Part shown: piece after piece, positions 36,577-49,061 of the stretch
How positions within the stretch are numbered: the first letter of the stretch is position 1
How the letters are laid out: each line of letters begins with the position of its first letter
From: Methylomonas subterranea
GTDB lineage: Bacteria > Pseudomonadota > Gammaproteobacteria > Methylococcales > Methylomonadaceae
Length of the DNA stretch: 64,000 nucleotides
Assembly (NCBI RefSeq): GCF_024505185.1
Contig: NZ_JANIBJ010000015.1
Coordinates: 1 to 64,000 of the forward strand
Direction of reading: 5' to 3'
Program-made: the position numbers and the translations under genes
The notes under the pieces: model-generated
Seen by the model: only the letters and a program-made list of their open reading frames with translations
Told to the model about the DNA's origin: nothing
Databases searched by the model: none

Positions 36577-37878
36577 CTATGCTTGTTGTCTATCCATGAC
36601 GTCTTCAAAACCGACACTTTGGTCGACGACTCTAGCACGCTCAATAACCCAGGCCACGGCTTGGTCTTCCAACACCATCTGCTGGACGTCATTTAAGCGG
36701 CTATTGTCCGCATAATACCAGTTAATTACGTCTTCCGGCTTCTCATAACTCTTCGCCATATCTTCAATGGTGGCGCGTACTTTATCGGCATCCACCTTGA
36801 TATCGTTCTTTTGGATGATTTCGCCCAAAATCAGACCCAAAGCCACTCGGCGCTTGGCTTGACTTTCGAACATGTCGGAGGGCAGATTCAGGTCCTCCAG
36901 TTTCAATTTTGCCTTGCCCGCCCGCTCCGCGTAGGGTTTCATCAAGGCTTGAATTTCCTGATCTATCAGGGCGTTCGGCAGCGTTATAGCCACGTTTTCA
37001 AACAGCGCATCCATAACGGCTGTTTTCAGCTTGTTTTTCAAGCCTTGCGCCAACTCTCTCTCCATATTGTCCCTGACATCGGCGCGGAAGGAGTCGACAT
37101 CGCCGTCCTCAACGCCATAGGCCTTGATGAATTCGGCGTCCAGTTCCGGCAATACCGGCGCTTCGACCTTGACCATTTCGATTTCGAATTCGGCTACTTT
37201 ACCCGCCAGCTTTTCGCTGTTGTATTTTTCCGGGAAGGTAATGCTAAAGGTTTTGCTGTCGCCAACCGACAAACCTTTCAACTCATCCTCGAACCCCGGA
37301 ATCATTTGCTTACCGCCGATTTCAACCGGGTAGTTTTCGACCTTGCCGTCGGTAAAATTCTCGCCCTCGGAGACACCCGAAAAATGAATGCTTACCTTGT
37401 CGCCTTCCTCGGAAGCCCGCTCGACCACGGCCCAGCTTTTCTTCTGCTGCTTCAGCTTTTCGATCATGTTTTCCACATCGGCATCGGACACCACAGCTGT
37501 CGGGCGCCGGATTTCCAGACCGTTGACCGCTTCCAACGACACTTCCGGGTAGACTTCAAACTCCGCGACGTATTCGAATCCTTCGCCCTTATCCGATGGC
37601 GTGATGTTCGGATGACCGGCCGGCACCAGTTCCTGCTGCTGCAGCGCTTCAAAATAAGTCGACTGAATCAAGTCGCCGGCCACTTCCTGTTTTACCCGCT
37701 CGCCGTAAATTTTTTTGACCATGCTGGTAGGCACCTTGCCGGGACGAAAGCCGTCAACCTTAACTTCCCGAGCCAGTTTTTTTAAGCGAGTTTCCATTTT
37801 TTCCTGAAGTACCGCATCAGGCACGCTAACAATCATTTTTCGGCTTAATTCTGATGTCTTCTCGACAGAAACTTGCAT
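36577..37878 (-). CDS. tig: Trigger factor
   Basis: 433 residues. N-terminal ribosome-binding domain with the signature [10 protein letters not shown] (about 40-50), central FKBP-type isomerase domain (about 160-245) and a helical C-terminal chaperone arm. Binds nascent chains at the ribosome exit. First gene of the tig-clpP-clpX group; tRNA-Leu lies upstream on the same strand. Confidence 0.97.
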   Translation of the reverse strand: MQVSVEKTSELSRKMIVSVPDAVLQEKMETRLKKLAREVKVDGFRPGKVPTSMVKKIYGERVKQEVAGDLIQSTYFEALQQQELVPAGHPNITPSDKGEGFEYVAEFEVYPEVSLEAVNGLEIRRPTAVVSDADVENMIEKLKQQKKSWAVVERASEEGDKVSIHFSGVSEGENFTDGKVENYPVEIGGKQMIPGFEDELKGLSVGDSKTFSITFPEKYNSEKLAGKVAEFEIEMVKVEAPVLPELDAEFIKAYGVEDGDVDSFRADVRDNMERELAQGLKNKLKTAVMDALFENVAITLPNALIDQEIQALMKPYAERAGKAKLKLEDLNLPSDMFESQAKRRVALGLILGEIIQKNDIKVDADKVRATIEDMAKSYEKPEDVINWYYADNSRLNDVQQMVLEDQAVAWVIERARVVDQSVGFEDVMDRQQA

Positions 37879-37987
37879 TGCATTACCTCAAAAAATTAAA
37901 AAAGAAGAAATTGAACAGGGAAACCGATCAGCGGGGCTCATGAAATATCGAAAAAGGTGCTGTATCGCTGTGAATGACAGATAGAAA

Positions 37988-38071
<84 letters not shown>

Positions 38072-38139
38072 AAACAAATGAACGCGGCATTATAATCAGC
38101 GCATGAGGCAAAAACAAATCAATTTCAAGCAATTCCGCC

Positions 38140-38598
38140 ATGCATATTCGTTTCAAGCTGTTTAATTGGGTTTTTCCGTTACTCCTGCCGCACGCAACGG
38201 CATTCTCGGACCCCGCGCAAGCCGTCGTCAGTTTTTCCAAAAATCATCAACTTGATGTGGAAATCGCCGACACCCCGGCGCTACGAGAATTAGGATTGAT
38301 GCATAGGGAACATCTGGCTGATAACCGGGGCATGCTGTTTGTATATCCCGATCAAGAGTTGCGCGGCGTATGGATGAAAAACACCTTACTGGCGCTGGAT
38401 GTTTTATTTTTATCGGCGGACCACAAAGTCGTTTCCATGCTGCCCCACTTGACACCCTGCCGACACGACCCCTGCCCCAACTATCTCTCAAGCGCTCCGG
38501 CTAAGTATATGCTGGAAGTCAATGCCGGCTTTATAGAAAAAAATCAAATCGAAATCGGCCGGGAAGTCATGCTCGATTACCGGCATGACGTCCCTTAA
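38140..38598 (+). CDS. DUF192 family secreted protein
   Basis: 152 residues with an N-terminal signal peptide (hydrophobic NWVFPLLLPHATAFS). The DUF192 pattern follows: VEIADTPALRELGLMHRE, NRGMLFVYPDQELRGVWMKNTLLALDVLFL and PAKYMLEVNAGFIE. The domain is a small beta barrel of unknown function. It lies alone on the plus strand between tRNA-Leu and topA, convergent with topA. Confidence 0.87.
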   Translation: MHIRFKLFNWVFPLLLPHATAFSDPAQAVVSFSKNHQLDVEIADTPALRELGLMHREHLADNRGMLFVYPDQELRGVWMKNTLLALDVLFLSADHKVVSMLPHLTPCRHDPCPNYLSSAPAKYMLEVNAGFIEKNQIEIGREVMLDYRHDVP

Positions 38599-38604
38599 AC
38601 CGAT

Positions 38605-40923
<2,319 letters not shown>

Positions 40924-40938
40924 GCTGTCCGTAACGAA

Positions 40939-41406
40939 TCAATGTAAAGAAGTCGGTATCAAGTCGTAAACGATATCTTCCATGCGCGAAAATGCGGCGC
41001 TATCGCCCGGTTGACTCAACAATACCATCAGCACTATCCACTTGAGCTTTTCCAATGTGATATCTTCGTCCTTCAGGGCCATGGCCCTGTCGATGGCGAT
41101 TTCCCGATTGGCCGCAGTCAAAATGCCGCCGTGCTCAAGAAACATTAGAAAGTCACGGCATTCCAGGTCGAACACAGCCTCTTCCTGACGGCTGAAGATT
41201 CTAAATGAGGACGTGACCGCCGGGCTTATGCTGTCTATTTCCGCCAGGGATTCCAGCCAATCAAAGGCTTTGCTGACATCAGGCTGTTGAAAACCGGCGT
41301 CGAGTAACTCACTGGCAATCACATCGGTATCCGGATAATTGTCGCTGTCGCCATCCAGGTAATTTTCAAACAGATAGATCAGCACATCAAAAATATCTTC
41401 TTTCAT
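40939..41406 (-). CDS. smg: Smg family protein (DUF494)
   Basis: 155 residues. MKEDIFDVLIYLFENYLD and the WIVLMVLLSQPG segment identify the Smg/DUF494 family, which regularly lies between dprA and topA. Its function is not established. It starts 8 bases after the dprA stop and ends 15 bases before topA, so the three form one unit. Confidence 0.93.
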   Translation of the reverse strand: MKEDIFDVLIYLFENYLDGDSDNYPDTDVIASELLDAGFQQPDVSKAFDWLESLAEIDSISPAVTSSFRIFSRQEEAVFDLECRDFLMFLEHGGILTAANREIAIDRAMALKDEDITLEKLKWIVLMVLLSQPGDSAAFSRMEDIVYDLIPTSLH

Positions 41407-41414
41407 TAGAGCCT

Positions 41415-42512
41415 TTATTGGATTCGGTAATAGCTAGCGCCGGCGGCCGCGGCTATGTAGCCTTGCAGTTCCAGAACCAACAGTATCGATGAAACGGTTT
41501 CCACAGAATAACCACTGTCCTGAACCAGATTGTCAACCGCAATCGGGCTGTACGGAATCAATTTCAATAGATTTTGCTGCTCCAGGTCAAGCGCCGTCTG
41601 ATTTATTTGTGCATCAATCGACTTATATATCTGATTGTATTGACCTAATTCTTCAAAAATATCCTCGGCGGTTTCCACCAGTTTGGCCCCTTGCCTGATT
41701 AAAGCGTTACAGCCGCGCGCCAATGGATTGTTGATCGAACCCGGAATGGCAAACACTTCCCGGTTTTGTTCCAGGGCCATTCTGGCGCTAATCAGCGATC
41801 CGCTTTGTTGGGCGGCCTCCACGACCAGCAAGCCCCGACATAAACCGCTGATAATTCGATTTCGCCGGGGAAAGTGGCCGGTTTTGGCTTTTGTGCCCGG
41901 CGGAAACTCGGAAACCAAAGCACCGTTTGCCACAATTTCCGTCGCCAATTGTTGATGACAAGCCGGATAAACTCTATCCAATCCGGTACCGGCCACCGCG
42001 ATGGTACAACCGCTTGCGTTCAACGCTCCTTGATGGCTGGCCGCATCGATGCCCAACGCCATGCCGCTGGTGATCACATAACCAGCCTCGGATAGGGCTC
42101 TAGCGAAATCAAGCGCAATTCTTACCCCCGCGGCGGATGGGTTACGGCTGCCAACCATGGCGATTTGCGGCGCATTTAGGCATTCAGACCTGCCCTTAAC
42201 GAAAAGTATCGGCGGAGGATCGGCGATTTCTTTTAATTGCTCGGGGTAATCGGCATCCTGAAGCGTGATTGCGGTATTTCCGGGCTGCTCAAGCCAGAGT
42301 AAATCCTGTTCGACCAATTCCCAGTTTGGGTTTTGCAGAGCCTCGACGAGTTTTTCACCTATTCCCGCCCCCTTCAATGCGGCCTTGGACAGGCAAAAAA
42401 TTTGCTCAATGGAAAAATGCGCCAACAGGCGCCTTACGGCGACCGGCCCGACCCCTGGCACGCGGGTCAGAGCCAGCCAGTATTTGATATGCGAATTCAG
42501 CGTTTTTGACAA
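41415..42512 (-). CDS. dprA: DNA processing protein DprA
   Basis: 365 residues. Helical N-terminus (ALTRVPGVGPVAVRRLL), Rossmann-like core with MVGSRNPSAAGVRIA, TSGMALGIDAASHQGAL, AVAGTGLDRVYPA and FPRRNRIISGL, and a winged C-terminal domain (YSPIAVDNLVQDSG). Loads RecA on incoming single-stranded DNA during transformation. Follows the LysM protein gene by about 50 bases. Confidence 0.95.
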   Translation of the reverse strand: MSKTLNSHIKYWLALTRVPGVGPVAVRRLLAHFSIEQIFCLSKAALKGAGIGEKLVEALQNPNWELVEQDLLWLEQPGNTAITLQDADYPEQLKEIADPPPILFVKGRSECLNAPQIAMVGSRNPSAAGVRIALDFARALSEAGYVITSGMALGIDAASHQGALNASGCTIAVAGTGLDRVYPACHQQLATEIVANGALVSEFPPGTKAKTGHFPRRNRIISGLCRGLLVVEAAQQSGSLISARMALEQNREVFAIPGSINNPLARGCNALIRQGAKLVETAEDIFEELGQYNQIYKSIDAQINQTALDLEQQNLLKLIPYSPIAVDNLVQDSGYSVETVSSILLVLELQGYIAAAAGASYYRIQ

Positions 42513-42563
42513 TAAAAGAACTACCCGGTGTATACCCCTCGCGCTGTTGGCGAGGGCGGTATT

Positions 42564-43604
42564 TTATGGTGTTTGCACTCTGTCCAAAGTGTGAATGGCC
42601 GAAGTCGCTTTCATCACCAAGGCGTAACTTACGCGCTCGAATGGGCGAAAAACCATCAGCACCCCGGCCAATTCATCCGGCAATTTAACCGGCACGGCGT
42701 TATCGGATTGAATCTTATCGGCCACGACACGCCCTTTTCTGTATATATCCAGGGTGTGGCCGACTTCCAAGCCGTCCGCCGTACCCTTGTCAATCACCAC
42801 GATATCGTATTGACCAATCTGGGAAACGCCGCCCATAACCCGAATAATGCTTCCCACCACGCGTTGCTCCGGCGGCCTGGGGAAATAATTCAAGGCCATT
42901 TCGCCGGCCGAACTCAACATCAACCTGTCGCCGCGACGCACTTGGCTATTGGATTTGGTAATGCGCAAGGTGGCCGGATCGCCCGGACTTTCCAACAGCG
43001 TGTCGGCGACATAATCCGCTTCGTAACCGAGTATCTCTTGGGTATCCGGACTGATATACGGTTTGCCTTGGCGGTAAATGGTGTATTCGAGCCCTTCCGG
43101 ATTTTCGATCGCCCGCACATAAACCCTATCGCCGCTACCGGCCACTAAATGCTCATCGGCGATTTCAAGCACGTAAGGTGCCTGACCCAGCTCATCGGCG
43201 GCTACGACCTTGGGCGAGCTCAAAAACTGCGTAATCGCGTCGCTGGGTATCATCGGAATCGCTTGCTCGATCGACGATTCCCGGATATGCGGCGTCAGGT
43301 TGGGCGACTCGCCATAGCCGAACTCCGGCGTCAAACTCAGGCGCGGCTCGCCATCCACGTAGGAAAAATACAGCGTGTCGCCCGGATAAATCCAGTGCGG
43401 GTTTTTGATGTGCGGATTATTATGCCAGAGCCGCGGCCATTGCCAGGGGTGCTCGAGAAATTTGCCGGAAATGTCCCATAAAGTATCCCCCTTGACCACG
43501 GTATATTGATCAGGATGGTTGGGGTTGATCCGTAATGAATCAGCCCATACAAAAGCGCTAAAAAGCAAGGGAATCAACAATCCCAGCAATAGACGTAAAG
43601 CCAT
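42564..43604 (-). CDS. LysM domain exported protein
   Basis: 346 residues from ATG 43604, set by AGGA 8 bases upstream; a start 7 codons earlier is less likely. A signal peptide (MALRLLLGLLIPLLFSAFVWA) precedes one LysM domain (YTVVKGDTLWDISGKFL..PWQWPRLW..NP near 35-75) that should bind peptidoglycan. The rest (about 100-346) is strand-rich, as in the LysM proteins encoded next to dprA across gammaproteobacteria. Probably a cell-wall-associated periplasmic protein; exact role unknown. Confidence 0.88.
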   Translation of the reverse strand: MALRLLLGLLIPLLFSAFVWADSLRINPNHPDQYTVVKGDTLWDISGKFLEHPWQWPRLWHNNPHIKNPHWIYPGDTLYFSYVDGEPRLSLTPEFGYGESPNLTPHIRESSIEQAIPMIPSDAITQFLSSPKVVAADELGQAPYVLEIADEHLVAGSGDRVYVRAIENPEGLEYTIYRQGKPYISPDTQEILGYEADYVADTLLESPGDPATLRITKSNSQVRRGDRLMLSSAGEMALNYFPRPPEQRVVGSIIRVMGGVSQIGQYDIVVIDKGTADGLEVGHTLDIYRKGRVVADKIQSDNAVPVKLPDELAGVLMVFRPFERVSYALVMKATSAIHTLDRVQTP

Positions 43605-43727
43605 AAAGTTATTCCTGCCAGCCATGAGAAGAATCTGTGTGATTGCAAAGTTTAGATGAATTCGGCCATAAATCCAGCCGCGGAATCACTGCGGGACTCG
43701 CTCTACACTGTTACCCAGCGGGACCGA

Positions 43728-44696
43728 CTACTGACTTTTAAATTCCGCCTGATGCTGAAGGAACCATTGGTAGGTCGCATTTAAACCTTCCTCCAAACCG
43801 ATGGTAGGCTGCCAGCCCAGCGAGCGCAATTTGCCGTTGTCCATTAATTTGCGCGGTGTGCCATCGGGTTTGGAGCTATCCCATTCGATACTGCCGTTAA
43901 AACCCACCACTTTTTGAATCGTTTCAGCTAAGCTCCGAATGGTAACATCCTCGCCGGTCCCCACATTCAAATGCGACAACATCGGTTCAATCGTCGCCCA
44001 GTAAGAACTCGCATCCAGGTTCAACACATGCAAACAGGCCGCGGCCATATCGTCCACATGCAAAAATTCCCGCATCGCCGTGCCGGTTCCCCACAACGTC
44101 ACGCTTGAAGCATGCGCCGTTTTGGCATCATGAAACTTGCGTATCATGGCCGGAATAACATGACTGTTTTCCAGATGAAAATTATCGTTTTCGCCGTAAA
44201 GATTGGTCGGCATGACCGAACGATAGTCCGTGCCGAATTGGCGGTTATAGGATTCGCATAATTTTATGCCGGCGATCTTGGCAATGGCATAGGGCTCGTT
44301 GGTGGCCTCCAAAACCCCGGTCAACAAAGCCGATTCCCGCATCGGCTGTTCGGCAAATTTGGGATAAATGCAGGAACTGCCCAAAAACAACAACTCCCGG
44401 CATCCCGCCGCCCACGCCTGATGAATGATATTGGCTTCCATCATCAGATTTTGGTAAATGAATTCCGCCGGATAAACATTGTTGGCATGAATGCCTCCCA
44501 CCTTGGCCGCGGCCAGAATCACCCGCTCGGGTTTTTCGGTTTGCATAAATTCTCGTACCGCAGCCTGATCGGTCAAATCCAACTCGGCATGTGTGCGCAC
44601 CAGCACATTTTCGCATCCCGCCGACTGCAACTGCCGCAAAATGGCCGAGCCTACCATGCCCCGGTGGCCAGCCAGATAGATTTTCTTGTCTGTCAC
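43728..44696 (-). CDS. fcl: GDP-L-fucose synthase
   Basis: 322 residues, extended short-chain dehydrogenase. [15 protein letters not shown] (NADPH loop), [13 protein letters not shown] and active-site [11 protein letters not shown] (YxxxK), [15 protein letters not shown]. Converts GDP-4-keto-6-deoxymannose to GDP-L-fucose. Starts 4 bases after gmd, which makes its substrate, so the pair supplies fucose for surface polysaccharide. Confidence 0.95.
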   Translation of the reverse strand: MTDKKIYLAGHRGMVGSAILRQLQSAGCENVLVRTHAELDLTDQAAVREFMQTEKPERVILAAAKVGGIHANNVYPAEFIYQNLMMEANIIHQAWAAGCRELLFLGSSCIYPKFAEQPMRESALLTGVLEATNEPYAIAKIAGIKLCESYNRQFGTDYRSVMPTNLYGENDNFHLENSHVIPAMIRKFHDAKTAHASSVTLWGTGTAMREFLHVDDMAAACLHVLNLDASSYWATIEPMLSHLNVGTGEDVTIRSLAETIQKVVGFNGSIEWDSSKPDGTPRKLMDNGKLRSLGWQPTIGLEEGLNATYQWFLQHQAEFKSQ

Positions 44697-44700
44697 GGAA

Positions 44701-45822
44701 TTACTCCTTGCTTACCGCTACGCTATATCCTTGCTGTTTCAGCAATGCATGTTTTTGCGCCTGTTCCAAATCGTAAGCCACCATTTCCTTGATCATTTCT
44801 CCCAAGCTGATTTGCGGCACCCAGCCCAACTTTTCCTTGGCCTTGGTCGGATCGCCCAACAAGGTTTCCACTTCGGCGGGACGGAAATAACGCGGATCGA
44901 TGGCCACGATTTGCTGCCCTATTTCGGCTTTCGGCGCTTTATCGCCGCTTATGGCGGCAACATAGCCCTTTTCCTCGACACCATGGCCTTCCCAACGTAT
45001 TGAAATACCCAACTCCAGGGCCGACATTTCGATAAACTGCCGCACCGAATACTGCACGCCGGTCGCGATCACGTAATCTTCCGGCTGCTCCTGCTGCAGC
45101 ATCATCCACTGCATCCGCACATAATCCTTGGCGTGCCCCCAATCGCGCAGGGAGTCCATGTTACCCATATACAAACATTGTTCCAGACCCGCGGCAATAT
45201 TGCTCAAGCCGCGAGTGATTTTGCGGGTCACAAAGGTTTCACCCCGCCGCGGCGACTCGTGGTTGAACAAAATACCGTTGCAGGCGTACATACCGTATGC
45301 TTCGCGGTAATTGACGGTTATCCAGTACGCATAAAGCTTGGCCACCGCATAAGGAGAACGCGGATAAAACGGCGTGGTTTCTTTTTGCGGAATTTCCTGC
45401 ACCAGTCCATATAATTCGGAGGTGGAAGCCTGATAGAAACGGGTGGATTTTTCCATACCTAAAAAGCGCATGGCTTCGAGAATACGCAGGGTGCCGATGG
45501 CATCCACATCGGCGGTATATTCCGGAGATTCAAACGACACCGCCACGTGGCTCATGGCTCCCAGGTTGTAAACCTCCGTGGGATTGGTTTCCTTGAGTAT
45601 CCGGGTCAGGTTCGAGCTGTCGGTCAAATCGCCGTAATGCAGATAAAACTTGGGATCCTTGACGTGCGGATCTTGATAAATGTGATCGACCCTCTCGGTG
45701 TTGAATAGCGATGCCCGCCGCTTGATGCCATGCACTTCATAGCCTTTTTCCAACAAAAACTCGGCCAGATACGAGCCGTCCTGCCCGGTTATCCCTGTGA
45801 TTAAAGCTACCCGCTTTTCCAT
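44701..45822 (-). CDS. gmd: GDP-mannose 4,6-dehydratase
   Basis: 373 residues from ATG 45822, with AGGAG upstream; 13 extra in-frame codons are not needed. [24 protein letters not shown] loop, STSELYG (catalytic Thr region), [12 protein letters not shown] (YxxxK) and [16 protein letters not shown]. First dedicated step to GDP-L-fucose and related sugars. Operon with fcl. Confidence 0.95.
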   Translation of the reverse strand: MEKRVALITGITGQDGSYLAEFLLEKGYEVHGIKRRASLFNTERVDHIYQDPHVKDPKFYLHYGDLTDSSNLTRILKETNPTEVYNLGAMSHVAVSFESPEYTADVDAIGTLRILEAMRFLGMEKSTRFYQASTSELYGLVQEIPQKETTPFYPRSPYAVAKLYAYWITVNYREAYGMYACNGILFNHESPRRGETFVTRKITRGLSNIAAGLEQCLYMGNMDSLRDWGHAKDYVRMQWMMLQQEQPEDYVIATGVQYSVRQFIEMSALELGISIRWEGHGVEEKGYVAAISGDKAPKAEIGQQIVAIDPRYFRPAEVETLLGDPTKAKEKLGWVPQISLGEMIKEMVAYDLEQAQKHALLKQQGYSVAVSKE

Positions 45823-45986
45823 CTCAACTCCTGAAATTTTAATTACAAATAATTTAAACAAAAACGCAATGTCTGGAGCAAACCAGAGGTTTACAGGCTA
45901 TTGGCGCATATTGATGAATGCAGAATGCTACACCATTTTCTTAAAAACCGGCTAGTTACCAAAATGTTTCAACGCTTGAATCGCTG

Positions 45987-47216
45987 TCACGCATGCCGGC
46001 ATTTTTCAAGGTTGGCGCGAAGCGCTTCCAAAAATGCCTCGGTGCTCAAATAATGAGAATCCTGCACGGCATCACCATGGATACACATGGCCAGATCCTT
46101 GGTCATTTTGCCGGCTTCCACCGTATCGATACACACTCTTTCCAGGGTTTCGCAAAACCGGATCAACTCGGCGTTGCCATCCAATTTGCCCCGAAACGCC
46201 AACCCGCGAGTCCAAGCAAAAATCGACGCAATCGGGTTGGTTGAGGTGGTTTTGCCTTGCTGGTGCATACGATAATGGCGGGTGACCGTGCCATGCGCCG
46301 CTTCGGCCTCCATAATCTTGCCGTCCGGAGTCACCAGGGTGGAAGTCATCAAGCCCAGCGAACCGAAGCCCTGCGCCACGGTATCGGACTGCACATCGCC
46401 ATCGTAATTTTTACAGGCCCATACGAACGCACCATTCCATTTCAACGCCGACGCCACCATGTCGTCGATCAGCTTGTGCTCGTAAACGATGCCCTTGGCT
46501 TGATAAAGCTCCTTGTATTCCGCTTGATAAATGGCTTCGAAAATATCCTTGAAGCGACCGTCATACTTCTTCAATATGGTGTTTTTGGTAGACAGATAAA
46601 GCGGCCACCCCCTATCCAAGGCCACGTTGAAGCAACTGCGGGCAAATCCGGCAATTGACTCGTCGGTGTTGTACATCGCCAGCGCCACGCCATCGCCGTC
46701 AAAGTGATACACCTCGAAGCTTTGCTCCGGACCGCCGTCGTCCGGGGTGAAACTAATCTTTAATTTACCCTTGCCCCGGGTGACAAAATCCGTAGCCCGA
46801 TATTGGTCACCAAAAGCGTGCCGGCCAATACAGATAGGCTGAGTCCAGTTCGGCACCAACCGAGGTACGTTGCGGCAAATAATTGGCTCCCGAAACACCG
46901 TGCCATCCAAAATATTTCGAATGGTGCCGTTGGGAGATTTGTACATTTTCTTCAGACTGAACTCCGCCACCCTGGCCTCGTCCGGCGTAATCGTGGCACA
47001 TTTGATGCCGACACCGTGCCGTTTGATCGCATTTGCCGCTTCTATCGTGATTTGATCGTCCGTGGCATCGCGCTGCTGAATACACAAATCGTAATAGTCA
47101 ATGTTTAAGTCCAGATACGGCAGAATTAACTGATCCTTAATGAAATGCCAGAGGATGCGAGTCATCTCGTCACCATCAATTTCCACGACCGGATTTTCGA
47201 CAGATATTTTTTTCAT
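45987..47216 (-). CDS. icd: NADP-dependent isocitrate dehydrogenase, eukaryote-like (type II)
   Basis: 409 residues. The start [21 protein letters not shown], the [20 protein letters not shown] stretch and the [27 protein letters not shown] region belong to the homodimeric type found in eukaryotes and some bacteria, not the E. coli Icd type. Oxidises isocitrate to 2-oxoglutarate with NADP+. Divergent from the DksA-like gene; single gene. Confidence 0.95.
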   Translation of the reverse strand: MKKISVENPVVEIDGDEMTRILWHFIKDQLILPYLDLNIDYYDLCIQQRDATDDQITIEAANAIKRHGVGIKCATITPDEARVAEFSLKKMYKSPNGTIRNILDGTVFREPIICRNVPRLVPNWTQPICIGRHAFGDQYRATDFVTRGKGKLKISFTPDDGGPEQSFEVYHFDGDGVALAMYNTDESIAGFARSCFNVALDRGWPLYLSTKNTILKKYDGRFKDIFEAIYQAEYKELYQAKGIVYEHKLIDDMVASALKWNGAFVWACKNYDGDVQSDTVAQGFGSLGLMTSTLVTPDGKIMEAEAAHGTVTRHYRMHQQGKTTSTNPIASIFAWTRGLAFRGKLDGNAELIRFCETLERVCIDTVEAGKMTKDLAMCIHGDAVQDSHYLSTEAFLEALRANLEKCRHA

Positions 47217-47395
47217 TCCCTACTCCACACATTAACTCGTCGGCTCAGTATAGCCTGACAAACTGTTAAGTGCTTTACGCTTTACCGACGTCGCCAGGCA
47301 AGTTTATTGCACAGCTTGGCGGTTCATTGTATAAGAAGCAGAGCCTGGCCGGCCAACTGGCCGCCATCCAACCTAACCGGCCAGCGGAGACAGCC

Positions 47396-47737
47396 ATGAA
47401 AGAATATCAAGATGTTCGCAATCACTTACTCGACATGCTGGAAGAACTCGATGAGCGCCTAGGCAAAATCACCGATGATGTCAGACACGTCGACAAACCG
47501 CTGGAACAGGATTTTTCCGAACAGGCCGTCGAAGTCGAGAATGACGAAGTGCTGGACGCCCTGGGCAATGCCGCCCGGGTTGAAGTTGAAAAAATCAAAC
47601 AGGCTATTTCCAGAATCGACGACGGCAGTTACGGTATTTGCCTGGCATGCGGAGAACCGATCAAACAGGAACGTCTTACCGCGCTGCCCTACGCCAATCG
47701 ATGTATTCATTGCGCCGAATTGAATGAGAAAAACTAA
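47396..47737 (+). CDS. DksA/TraR-like zinc-finger protein
   Basis: 113 residues from ATG 47396; in-frame codons upstream look non-coding. Coiled-coil-like N-terminal half (LLDMLEELDERLGKI) and a four-cysteine zinc finger CLACGEP..CIHCAEL. The DksA/TraR family acts through the RNA polymerase secondary channel, but short members vary and the acidic tip is not clearly DxxDxA. Its stop codon lies inside the 4-bp target duplication of the MITE that follows, so the end of this gene may have been changed slightly by the insertion. Confidence 0.85.
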   Translation: MKEYQDVRNHLLDMLEELDERLGKITDDVRHVDKPLEQDFSEQAVEVENDEVLDALGNAARVEVEKIKQAISRIDDGSYGICLACGEPIKQERLTALPYANRCIHCAELNEKN

Positions 47738-47889
47738 TTCTACTTTGTCGCATTTAAAAACCGCCGTCATGTCCGCCTGGAAGCGAGCATCCAGCGCCAT
47801 GGATGGCAGGCTTCGGTCCATCCTGGCGCCTGGATTCCGGCAATCCCTGCCGGAATGACGAATTCCTTTAAGAATCTGACAAAGTAGAA
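47738..47889. mobile_element. MITE-like element with perfect 12-bp terminal inverted repeats
   Basis: TTCTACTTTGTC at 47738-47749 and its exact complement GACAAAGTAGAA at 47878-47889 bound a 152-bp segment. CTAA at 47734-47737 and at 47890-47893 is a matching target duplication. The interior (47766-47859) is an imperfect palindrome starting GTCAT and ending ATGAC, with a hairpin TTCCGGCA..TGCCGGAA, a type of repeat widespread in proteobacterial genomes. No coding capacity. Needs a transposase supplied elsewhere. Confidence 0.8.
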
Positions 47890-48007
47890 CTAACAACCGT
47901 GAAGTAAAACAAGACCGAAAAGCCGGTCCAACACCGCCCGGCGCGATGCGCTCAACAATCTGTACTATCCTTGCCCCTACACTTTCACCATAGCTGAGAC
48001 AATACTC

Positions 48008-49045
48008 ATGGACATTGCCGAATTATTGACGTTTTCCGTTAAAAATAAAGCCTCGGATTTGCATTTGTCCGCCGGCCTGCCGCCCATGATTCGGGTCGAT
48101 GGCGATATCCGCCGCATCAATATTCCGGCTCTGGATCATAAGGAAGTTCATGCGCTGATTTACGACATCATGAACGACAAGCAGCGCCGAGATTACGAAG
48201 AATTCCTGGAAACCGACTTTTCCTTTGCCTTGCCCGGCGTGGCGCGCTTCAGGGTCAACGCCTTCAATCAGGATCGGGGTGCCGGCGCTGTCTTCCGGAC
48301 CATTCCGTCCAAGGTATTAACACTGGAAGACTTGGGCGCCCCCAAGTTTTTCGAGGAAGTCTGTACCAAGCCGCGCGGTTTGATTCTGGTGACCGGCCCC
48401 ACCGGTTCGGGTAAATCCACCACGTTGGCCGCCATGATCAACCACATCAATTCCAACGACTATTCGCACATCCTGACCGTCGAAGATCCGATAGAATTCG
48501 TACACGAGAGCCAGAAATCATTGATCAATCAACGCGAGGTGCATAGGGACACGCTAGGCTTCAACGAAGCCTTGCGTTCGGCGCTACGGGAAGACCCGGA
48601 CATCATTCTGGTCGGCGAAATGAGGGATTTGGAAACCATACGTCTGGCATTGACCGCCGCCGAAACCGGCCACTTGGTGTTCGGCACCTTGCACACCACT
48701 TCCGCCGCCAAAACCATCGACCGGATCATCGACGTCTTCCCGGCGGCGGAAAAAGACATGATACGTTCCATGCTGTCGGAGTCCTTGCAGGCGGTCATCT
48801 CGCAAACGCTATTGAAAAAAGTCGGCGGCGGCCGGATTGCCGCCCACGAAATCATGGTCGGCACCGCCGCGATTCGCAACCTGATCCGCGAGGCCAAGGT
48901 GGCGCAAATGTATTCGGCGATCCAAACCGGCCGCAAGGACGGTATGCAGACGCTGGATCAAAACTTGAAGGAACTGGTCGACAAGGGGCTAATCACCGCC
49001 AAGGCGGCCATGGTGAAAGCCGTCAACAAAGACTTGTTCCGCTAA
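48008..49045 (+). CDS. pilT: Type IV pilus retraction ATPase PilT
   Basis: 345 residues, usual length. N-terminal PAS-like domain (KNKASDLHLSAGLPPMIRVDG), Walker A TGPTGSGKSTTLAAM, Asp box and Walker B (DIILVGEMRDLETIRLAL), His box GHLVFGTLHT, and C-terminal AIRNLIREAK (the AIRNLIRE retraction motif). Drives pilus retraction for twitching. Followed by pilU after 16 bases. Confidence 0.97.
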   Translation: MDIAELLTFSVKNKASDLHLSAGLPPMIRVDGDIRRINIPALDHKEVHALIYDIMNDKQRRDYEEFLETDFSFALPGVARFRVNAFNQDRGAGAVFRTIPSKVLTLEDLGAPKFFEEVCTKPRGLILVTGPTGSGKSTTLAAMINHINSNDYSHILTVEDPIEFVHESQKSLINQREVHRDTLGFNEALRSALREDPDIILVGEMRDLETIRLALTAAETGHLVFGTLHTTSAAKTIDRIIDVFPAAEKDMIRSMLSESLQAVISQTLLKKVGGGRIAAHEIMVGTAAIRNLIREAKVAQMYSAIQTGRKDGMQTLDQNLKELVDKGLITAKAAMVKAVNKDLFR

Positions 49046-49061
49046 AAAAACGGGAGGGAAC

